A stretch of 33,351 nt of DNA, from positions 1-33,351 of the forward strand of contig NZ_ANMO01000157.1 in assembly GCF_000338295.1 (NCBI RefSeq). The letters run 5' to 3'. Below are positions 31,774-33,351 of the stretch, piece after piece. Numbering within the stretch: the stretch's first letter is position 1; every line of letters starts with the position of its first letter. Under the pieces are notes generated by a model. It did not search any database, was not told the origin of the DNA, and was given only the letters and a program-made list of their open reading frames with translations. A program made the translations under genes and the position numbers. The stretch is from Rhodopirellula europaea 6C (GTDB lineage Bacteria; Planctomycetota; Planctomycetia; Pirellulales; Pirellulaceae).

Positions 31774-33039
31774 ATGAGCAGCATCACCGCCCCGCCGGAT
31801 ATCACCGAACCCGGCGACAACGAATCCCACATCACGAGCTACCCGAAATTCATCGGACGGTCGCTGTGGCTCGCCACCGAAGGGTCGCTTGCGTTTTACG
31901 CATGGATGACCATGTTGACCGCGTTGTTCTTGGTCGGTGCGAACGCTTGGGCGAACCAAGTTGCCGGCGGCATGGTCGGCACCAACATGACCGATCAAGT
32001 TTCGTGGGGACTGTACATCGCCAACTTCACCTTCATGGTGGGACTTGCGGCCGGCGGAGTCATGATGGTGATCCCGGCGTACCTGTATCATGACCGCAAG
32101 ATGCACGACGTCGTCATCATCGGCGAACTGCTGGCCATCGCCGCGATCGTGATGTGCTTGATGTTTGTCGTCGCCGACCTCGGGCGTCCCGATCGTTTCT
32201 GGCACATGATGCCCGTCATCGGCAAATTCAACTGGCCGATCTCGATGTTGACATGGGACGTGATCGTGCTGAACGGTTACCTCGTCCTGAACCTGCACAT
32301 CTGCGGCTATCTGCTTTACATGCGGTTCCTCGGACGCAAACCCAACCCGACGTGGTACATCCCGTTTGTAATGCTTTCGATCGTGTGGGCGATCTCGATT
32401 CACACCGTCACCGCGTTCCTGTACTGCGGCCTTGGCGGACGACCGTTTTGGAACACGGCATTGCTTGCACCACGCTTCCTCGCGTCCGCGTTTGTGTCCG
32501 GTCCCGCGTTCATCATCGTGTCGATGGTGCTGATCAAACGACTGACCGGTGTCGGCGGCCTCGATCATCCGATCGCCACACTGACCAAAATCATCCGCGT
32601 CACGATTTTGATCAATCTGCTGATGGTCGCATCGGAACTGTTCACCGAGTTCTACACCGGCGGCTCTCACGTCAGCGCCGCGAAGTACCTCTTCTTTGGC
32701 CTGCACGGCAAGACAGCTCTCGTTCCATGGACCTGGACCGCGATTGCTCTGAACATCTCAGCGGCCTTGCTGTTCCTCTGGCCCGGTTTGCTTGGATTCC
32801 GCTGGCGACCATTGCTCGTGACCGCTTGCGTGATGGCATTCGTCGGTGCATGGATCGAAAAGGGCATGGGCTTGATCGTCCCGGGCTTCATCCCCAGCAC
32901 GCTGCACGAGATCGTCGAGTACGTGCCCAGTCAACTCGAATGGAAAGTCACCGTCGGCATCTGGGCTTTCGGCTTAATGGTCTTCACCATCGCCATCAAA
33001 ACCGCGCTGCCAACGCTCAAGCATCCGGCCGAACACTAA
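31774..33039 (+). CDS. NrfD/PsrC-type membrane subunit (quinol oxidation)
   Basis: Integral membrane protein of 421 residues with about ten transmembrane helices (for example AFYAWMTMLTALFLVGANAWA, ISWGLYIANFTFMVGLAAGG-like, AIAAIVMCLMFVVADLGRPD, LLFLWPGLLGF). VADLGRPDRFWHM and HTVTAFLYCGLGGRPFWNTA are typical of NrfD. It should exchange electrons with quinol and pass them through the ferredoxin to the cytochrome and Nap. NrfD proteins replace cytochrome-type quinol dehydrogenases such as NapC in several pathways. The 3' end overlaps the convergent TenA gene by 4 bases. Confidence 0.93.
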   Translation: MSSITAPPDITEPGDNESHITSYPKFIGRSLWLATEGSLAFYAWMTMLTALFLVGANAWANQVAGGMVGTNMTDQVSWGLYIANFTFMVGLAAGGVMMVIPAYLYHDRKMHDVVIIGELLAIAAIVMCLMFVVADLGRPDRFWHMMPVIGKFNWPISMLTWDVIVLNGYLVLNLHICGYLLYMRFLGRKPNPTWYIPFVMLSIVWAISIHTVTAFLYCGLGGRPFWNTALLAPRFLASAFVSGPAFIIVSMVLIKRLTGVGGLDHPIATLTKIIRVTILINLLMVASELFTEFYTGGSHVSAAKYLFFGLHGKTALVPWTWTAIALNISAALLFLWPGLLGFRWRPLLVTACVMAFVGAWIEKGMGLIVPGFIPSTLHEIVEYVPSQLEWKVTVGIWAFGLMVFTIAIKTALPTLKHPAEH

Positions 33040-33351
33040 TTCAATGATGCGGTCTCAAGCGGGGCGGTAAAAAAATCGAACTCACACTGCATGGCGTACC
33101 GGTACGCGTCTCTCACTGCAACGGTGTCTGACGCAACTTCGTCGAGCAGACGCTCAAGCCCCTGGCAAAGCTCTGCGAATTCATCGCTCGAGTAACTCGT
33201 GATCCAATCACGATACGGGTGATCGTCGCGAAGCTTCGACATCAGCGATGTTCCAAGATGTCGGTAGAGCGTCATGCAAGGAACCATCGCCGCTAGGATT
33301 TCTGAAAGCTCTCCGTGCCAAGCACGCGACTGCAGAAACTCGGTGTAGGCG
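33036..33351 (-). CDS. tenA: TenA-family aminopyrimidine aminohydrolase (5' end cut by window)
   Basis: The C-terminal 104 codons of a TenA/THI-4 family protein (thiaminase II). It salvages the thiamine pyrimidine moiety. Visible features are MVPCMTLYRHLG, with the catalytic Cys after Pro, DWITSYSSDEF, and a final AMQCEFDFFTAP with the conserved Glu near the C-terminus. The reading frame continues without a stop to the right edge (codons for AYTEFLQSRAW), so the start lies outside the window. It does not appear functionally linked to the nap genes with which it converges. Confidence 0.85.
   Translation of the reverse strand, partial: AYTEFLQSRAWHGELSEILAAMVPCMTLYRHLGTSLMSKLRDDHPYRDWITSYSSDEFAELCQGLERLLDEVASDTVAVRDAYRYAMQCEFDFFTAPLETASLN

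Noticed and set aside
31759-32706. Minus-strand frame of about 315 codons, rich in His, Asp and Arg
   Set aside because: It lies entirely opposite the NrfD gene. The composition is what antisense of membrane-helix codons gives.
1-33351. CRISPR array or nitrite / nitrous oxide reductase genes
   Set aside because: No regularly spaced direct repeats were seen, and no NirS, NirK, NrfA catalytic or NosZ-type protein was recognised.

Overview
The window looks like chromosomal DNA of a Planctomycetota bacterium close to Rhodopirellula (Pirellulales). This rests on a Hanks-type kinase fused to PAS domains, an ECF sigma / long anti-sigma pair, a BBP7-like outer-membrane barrel protein, a signal-peptide PQQ-propeller protein and many short palindromic repeats. 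The assignment is from family resemblance, not from a search.

Layout. 1-6880 (+): kinase-PAS protein (frame open to the left edge), ECF sigma factor translationally coupled to its anti-sigma factor, and the barrel protein. 7037-7108: tRNA-Gln(TTG), used as an integration site. A tyrosine recombinase (7084-8478, -) ends inside the tRNA, followed by the wreckage of a mobile element: a truncated DUF3987-like protein fused to the 3' end of a group II intron (maturase C-terminus plus domains V and VI). 9858-10838 (+): moaA for molybdenum cofactor. 10824-12090 (-): a tightly overlapping operon of an Rrf2 regulator, a DUF3565 protein and a c-haem DUF3365 protein, behind a perfect 20-bp palindrome. 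12283-14567: an outer-membrane protein remnant, a YbaN protein overlapping an SdhB-like iron-sulfur subunit that has no sdhA/C beside it, then an unknown helical protein with a Rieske ferredoxin.

14604-23930 is a nitric oxide defence region: flavohaemoglobin hmp, quinol-type NO reductase, two RIC/YtfE-type di-iron repair proteins, a methyltransferase, a GYD protein, two small cupins and a PQQ propeller protein, all on the minus strand. A second Rrf2 regulator is divergent from hmp. 23948-25157 (-): an HPP membrane protein and a DUF2024 protein.

25308-33039 is a periplasmic nitrate reductase locus. The minus strand reads napD-napA-(tetrahaem, internally duplicated napB)-napF-unknown gene. The divergent plus strand encodes a tetrahaem cytochrome, a four-cluster ferredoxin and an NrfD membrane subunit, which probably oxidise quinol in place of the missing NapC/NapGH. 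A perfect palindrome lies between the two arms. The window ends in a 5'-truncated TenA gene.

Together the genes describe nitrate reduction with its cofactor synthesis, plus layered handling of NO and repair of iron-sulfur damage. No nitrite reductase or N2O reductase is present in the window. Palindromic repeats sit at gene junctions, and in at least two places (napF, PQQ propeller) they appear to encode the present N-terminus of the protein. No stretch longer than about 300 bases lacks a gene or gene remnant.
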